Shown here in pieces: positions 25,776-29,026 of a stretch of DNA of 29,026 bases. The notes beneath the pieces are model-generated. The model was not told the DNA's origin. It was given only the letters and a program-made list of their open reading frames with translations, and made no database searches. Numbering within the stretch: the stretch's first letter is position 1; every line of letters begins with the position of its first letter. Both the position numbers and the translations under genes were made by a program. Origin of the DNA: DASRDU01 sp035560235 (GTDB taxonomy: Bacteria > Acidobacteriota > Blastocatellia > RBC074); the NCBI GenBank assembly GCA_035560235.1, contig DATMAG010000019.1:1-29026 (forward strand), read 5' to 3'.

Positions 25776-26123
25776 TTACTTACCTGTCTCGAATTGAAAG
25801 AGGCATGCCAAAATGACTGTGATGATAAGAGTGGTAGCTAATACCTGGTCACTTGTTAGTGCAAGGTGAATCCCCAAATCAGATGCATTCAATATCAGTA
25901 CATTTGTAATAATAATCAGCCACAGCAATGTTTTCTGCCGTCTGGACATCTTATTCTGGTGTTTTTGGTGATGATCTCCTGAAAGCTTTACTTGTCGAGA
26001 TTTCCAATATCTCCCGATAACGAAGAAAAGAATTGTTGTGGCTATTAATGGAAACCAATACTTAATCATTGTAAAGACAGGCGAAGCGTCCCAGCCAAGC
26101 AGTTGAATAGTTTTTTCGATCAT
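25776..26123 (-). CDS. Small membrane protein, candidate orphan immunity gene
   Basis: This is a 115-residue protein with its ATG at 26123 and GGAG 6 nt upstream. Three hydrophobic segments lie near 22-40 (YWFPLIATTILFFVIGRYW), 66-84 (LLWLIIITNVLILNASDLG) and 90-110 (SDQVLATTLIITVILACLF), with a basic loop between (KSRQVKLSGDHHQKHQNKMSR). It is AT-rich. It lies between the IS5-like remnant that replaced tip R2 and RHS fragment R3, the slot where the R2 immunity gene should be. R3 homology begins 7 bp after its stop, so a recombination joint sits at its end. Immunity is inferred only from location and membrane topology. Confidence 0.65.
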   Translation of the reverse strand: MIEKTIQLLGWDASPVFTMIKYWFPLIATTILFFVIGRYWKSRQVKLSGDHHQKHQNKMSRRQKTLLWLIIITNVLILNASDLGIHLALTSDQVLATTLIITVILACLFQFETGK

Positions 26124-26245
26124 ATATTACTCCGGTAAATATCCACCATTGGCACTGTTGTGACAATCAAAACAGATAATTGCAGGAATGATAGTATCGA
26201 AGAGCTTTGTTGCACGAATATTGCGCCCTTGCTTTGAACGGCTTG

Positions 26246-26745
26246 TCACACAGAAACCTTGACGCTCTCGGGCATTCCCAGGTGCGTCATGCGATTCAGG
26301 AGCGCACTCTTGAGTAATAGCTCTTTGAATTGATTGTCGAGCTGCCGCGTTTGCAGCCGATCACCAAAGATCGTCTTGAAGCGGAAGACCTGCGTCTCGG
26401 CCAGGCTCCGGCGATAATAGTTGCTTTCCCGCTTCCACTGCCTGTGCCCGACCTTTCTGACAAGCCGCACATTCTCGTCCCGCACTTGGCGTTCGGCCTG
26501 GGTGTTAGCGTGTTGCCAGATCCTGGCCCCTTTGCGCGGCGGGATCACCGCTTTGGCACCGTGCGCCTTGATCGTATCGTAACATTTCCGCTGATCGTAA
26601 GCGCCATCAGCGCTGACTTGTGTGATCTGGCCCGGCACGTCCTGGAGTAACTCCGGCAGGGCTTCGGCGTCGCTGACATTATTCGTGCTCGCCACGACGC
26701 TGATGATTTCGCGCGTCGCCTGATCGGTACAGAAGTAATGAAGTT
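26246..26745 (-). pseudogene. IS5-family transposase remnant (C-terminal half)
   Basis: The minus-strand frame is open from the RHS junction near 26742 to the stop at 26246. It reads HYFCTDQATREIISVVASTNN, then QVSADGAYDQRKCYDTI (second catalytic Asp of DDE), AVIPPRKGARIW, RKVGHRQWKRESNYYRRSL and AETQVFRFKTIFGDRL (catalytic Glu), ending PESVKVSV. This is the C-terminal half of an IS5-type transposase. The N-terminal part with the first Asp is missing and replaced by RHS core R2. The end after 26246 has no inverted repeat that I can pair. The fragment cannot transpose. Confidence 0.88.
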
Positions 26746-27247
26746 GACCGGATCATTCCTGACATATCCGTACCGATTCAGGCTCTCCGGCAGCCGCTTG
26801 TTCGCCCCCGCCAGAATGTCAGGCTTCCTGTTGCCACACCCCTGCGTCACCGGATCGGACTGCATAAACCGTCCGTACTGCGAGGTGTACATCCGCGCAT
26901 TCGCGTAATCCAGCCCCGTCGCCCAGTCCCGCTCGTAGCCGGTGAACTTGTGCGAGTTGAGCGAGACCGAGCCTGTTTCCAGATCCACCTGCCCGAACGG
27001 ATCATACTCCGCGCGGTAGACCACTACGCCGCTCGTGTTCGTCAGCTTGCGCGTGCTGCCGAGGTGATCGTTGTGCGTCCAGTAAAACTGCCCGTCCGGC
27101 GTCTGCTCGGCGACCAGCTTGCCATTGGCATAAACGTAAGCGCGGTTGAGCACCGCCTGGCTGCCTTCGATCTCCATCGCCACCTGGCCCAGCACGCTCG
27201 ATTTGACGTAGTAAATCGGCGCGCCGCCCTGCGCGACGACTTCGAGA
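26742..27247 (-). pseudogene. RHS core fragment R2, tip replaced by IS5-like sequence
   Basis: RHS homology starts near 27247 (VVAQGGAPIYYVKSSVLGQ) and continues EIEGSQAVLNRAYVYANGKL, WTHNDHLGSTRKLTNT, YERDWATGLDYANARMYTSQ, GRFMQSDPVTQGCGN, LNRYGYVRNDPVNF, then breaks into transposase sequence. The break falls inside the DPxNLIDPxG motif, exactly where RHS core ends and variable tips begin. Small differences from R1 and R4 (GKLVAEQ, EYDPFGQVDLETG) show it is a diverged copy rather than a recent duplicate. It has no start and no tip of its own. Confidence 0.9.
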
Positions 27248-27313
27248 GATCATCAGTGCCTGAATGGCAGGCTGTCAGTCTTCGCAGCCGTGCTGTGCTG
27301 ACTACTTTGTACC

Positions 27314-27715
27314 TTAAACCCTATGTCTCTTTATTGTACTTGATGCCAAAGCAGTAGTATTCACCATCATCAGCAATAAAGTCAGAAAAACAAAGCTGAC
27401 CGGTATTACTTTGAACAGCTTATACTCACCCACAAGTGGATATAAGAGAATATCCAACTGATGAGATACTGCGTATAATGCGGCAACAACAAACATCAGT
27501 AACGAATATCTGGTGTTATTGACTATGCTGAAAAACCATATGACGTTAAGCGCAGCTATTAATAATGCGCCTAACCAAATCCAAAGCTGGCGATCCAGTA
27601 AATCAAAGCTTCCGTGCTGCAGTAAAACGTGCAACAGGAAATTGGAACAGACAGCTAAGGAAATAAATATTCCCGTGACGATAAGGCCTGCCCGCCATAT
27701 TTCCCTTGTATTCAT
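27314..27715 (-). CDS. Four-TM membrane protein, candidate immunity for RHS tip R1
   Basis: This is a 133-residue protein with its ATG at 27715 and AGGGG 6-7 nt upstream. Hydrophobic segments lie at about 10-32 (GLIVTGIFISLAVCSNFLLHVLL), 45-65 (LWIWLGALLIAALNVIWFFSI), 71-86 and 104-125 (IPVSFVFLTLLLMMVNTTAL). It is AT-rich like the other small membrane genes of the array. It lies downstream of the R1 tip, separated by 434 bp with a MITE-like repeat, and ends 66 bp before RHS fragment R2. I recognise no family; immunity is inferred from location. Confidence 0.7.
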   Translation of the reverse strand: MNTREIWRAGLIVTGIFISLAVCSNFLLHVLLQHGSFDLLDRQLWIWLGALLIAALNVIWFFSIVNNTRYSLLMFVVAALYAVSHQLDILLYPLVGEYKLFKVIPVSFVFLTLLLMMVNTTALASSTIKRHRV

Positions 27716-28149
27716 CCTGAACCCCTTGGCGCAAAGTCAATTGCATCATGCAAAAGCCATTGACTGAATGTTATAGCGGTTTTCGTTCGCGGGCGCACGC
27801 ATCAGCGACCATCGTAAGGCAGGTTGGAAACCCGCCCTACCACCCGGTCGCATCCAAGCGCAAACCGCTATAATCAGAGGTATATTTGCCCAAGGCTTAT
27901 CGAAAATGCTCAGTTGGCTAAACCTGTAAAATATTCACGGCACTCTCGAAACAGCCGGATTCTGTCAATCTTTCGCCTTGAAGGTTTAGCCACACCAATG
28001 CGCTGCCAAGCAAGAATGAAGGAATATACCTGCCACACAGATGCTGGTTTATCCTGCTGTACGAGCAGCTTCCGTAAAGCCTGCAGCAACTTACTCGAAA
28101 ATGAGCGAATCGTTGCATCCCTTGAATCGAATTGTACTGGGGCAACCGA
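27716..28149. other. 434-bp gap after the R1 tip with a MITE-like repeat
   Basis: Between the R1 stop and the 133-residue membrane gene I see no supported gene. A minus-strand frame at 27918-28241 overlaps the tip gene and has no ribosome site. The only clear element is the inverted-repeat structure at 27771-27873. The rest (27874-28149) shows nothing that I can identify; it could hold the eroded remains of a gene. Confidence 0.5.
27771..27873. mobile_element. Small inverted-repeat element (MITE-like)
   Basis: The terminal repeats TTATAGCGGTTT (27771-27782) and AAACCGCTATAA (27862-27873) are perfect 12-bp reverse complements, 103 bp end to end. Inside, 27814-27840 forms a second hairpin: GTAAGGCAGGTT pairs with AACCCGCCCTAC with two mismatches. 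No coding capacity. The form is that of a non-autonomous miniature element. No flanking target duplication was clear by eye. Confidence 0.65.
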
Positions 28150-29026
28150 TCAAATGTACTCCCAATAAGAGCAATCGTTTTTGCACTTTCTTTCCTCGCG
28201 TATTCGGCAGTCGGAATACTTAGCCCAGGCGGCCAGTACACAGAAAGTACTTACTGTTACACCTACCCCAGTGCAGACTATACCGCTTATAATGGGATTG
28301 CCTTTAGTGGCAAGAATTACTGCCAGGCAAAGCGCCAAGCCTGCAATAGTGGGGGCTCCTACACAAGTCCAGAATTGAGTTGCGGCTTCTGCAGAGCATA
28401 AGCCATGAATCCCTTCAACGCACTCTCTGTAGCATTCCTGATCAAGCACTCTCCGGCGTGGTCTGGGGCCAGCACCACCAAGCTGTTGGCAGGTACTATA
28501 CCAGAAGATACCATCAAGATAGACATCCAGACACTCGTCTTCGGGGTTTCTCGCAAACAGCCCACTCGGATCAATCAGGTTCACCGGATCATTGCTGACG
28601 TACCCGTACCGGTTCAGGCTCTGCGGTTTGTATTGCCTTGCCCCCGCCAGAATGTCAGGCTTCCTGTTGCCGCAGCCCTGCGACACCGGATCGGACTGCA
28701 TAAACCGCCCCCGCAGTGACGCATACATCCGCGCATTCGCGTAATCCAGCCCCGTCGCCCAGTCCCGCTCGTAGCCCGTGAACTTATGCGAATTCAAGGA
28801 CACTGAGCCGGTCTCCAGCACTGTTTTCCCGAACGGATCGAACTCGCCGCGATACACGACCGCTCCGCTCGTGTTCGTCAGCCTGCGCGTGCTGCCGAGG
28901 TGATCGTTGTGTGTCCAGTAAAACTGCCCGTCCGGCGTCTGCTCGGCGATCAGCTTGCCGCTGGCATAAACGTAAGCCCGGTTGAGCACCGCCTGGCTGC
29001 CTTCGATCTCCATCGCCACCTGGCCC
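28150..29026 (-). CDS. RHS protein R1, C-terminal part with Cys-rich hydrophobic tip (partial)
   Basis: The frame is open at the right edge, so the N-terminal RHS protein lies outside the window. The visible core includes EIEGSQAVLNRAYVYASGKL, WTHNDHLGSTRRLTNT, GEFDPFGKTVLETG, YERDWATGLDYANARMYAS, RGRFMQSDPVSQGCGN, LNRYGYVSNDPVNLIDPSG, the RHS-associated core ending in its standard motif. The 137-residue tip has 12 Cys, an Arg-rich stretch (RPRRRV) and two hydrophobic runs (APTIAGLALCLAVILA; ISGIVCTGVGVTVSTFCVLAAW), and ends CKNDCSYWEYI. RHS shells encapsulate and deliver such tips; a membrane-acting or disulphide-stabilised effector is inference. It is the only array member that may have a full N-terminus. 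Confidence 0.9.
   Translation of the reverse strand, partial: GQVAMEIEGSQAVLNRAYVYASGKLIAEQTPDGQFYWTHNDHLGSTRRLTNTSGAVVYRGEFDPFGKTVLETGSVSLNSHKFTGYERDWATGLDYANARMYASLRGRFMQSDPVSQGCGNRKPDILAGARQYKPQSLNRYGYVSNDPVNLIDPSGLFARNPEDECLDVYLDGIFWYSTCQQLGGAGPRPRRRVLDQECYRECVEGIHGLCSAEAATQFWTCVGAPTIAGLALCLAVILATKGNPIISGIVCTGVGVTVSTFCVLAAWAKYSDCRIREERKCKNDCSYWEYI

Noticed and set aside
27918..28241. Minus-strand frame of 107 codons as an immunity gene for tip R1
   Set aside because: It overlaps the tip gene end, has no ribosome site and no membrane or recognised domain.

Overview
The window looks like a chromosomal segment of a GC-rich, free-living bacterium, most plausibly an acidobacterium (Blastocatellia-like). 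This is inferred from the futalosine-pathway gene mqnC, an S8 protease ending in GIILAD repeats, a PknB-type kinase with an extracytoplasmic tail, a DUF433/DUF5615 pair and an RHS array. No rRNA, tRNA or CRISPR array was seen, and no single gene fixes the taxon.

Region 1 (1-7331, minus strand) reads as one operon. It starts with two paralogous proteins of alternating Glu/aromatic-Glu-Gly repeats and Arg/Ala-rich blocks. A HEVSH zincin-like protein, a small helical protein, a 926-residue protein with four beta-sandwich modules, and a gene running off the left edge follow. None has a classical signal peptide. A 20-bp palindrome lies upstream, and a perfect 35-bp inverted repeat separates the last two genes. 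I know no described system with this composition; it is one of two candidate novel systems here.

Region 2 (7332-22741) is mostly ordinary chromosome. It holds a stand-alone LuxR-type regulator, an SPFH/NfeD membrane pair with an epoxide-hydrolase-like protein, and a coiled-coil protein followed by a frameshifted HNH nuclease. Next are a Ser/Thr kinase with a RodZ-like extracytoplasmic domain, a translationally coupled flavin oxidoreductase/hydrolase pair, a chimeric pseudogene, a DUF433/DUF5615 toxin-antitoxin-like pair, pepP, mqnC, a small membrane protein and the S8 protease.

Region 3 (22742-29026, minus strand) is a decaying polymorphic-toxin array. Four copies of the 3' part of an RHS core (R1-R4, right to left) are separated by AT-rich small membrane-protein genes, each ending just before the next core copy. 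Two tips survive and both are Cys-rich with hydrophobic or glycine-zipper segments. The other two are replaced by IS5-like and IS701-like transposase remnants. The likely reading is an RHS tip/immunity reservoir specialised for membrane-acting effectors, with the parent RHS gene beyond the right edge.
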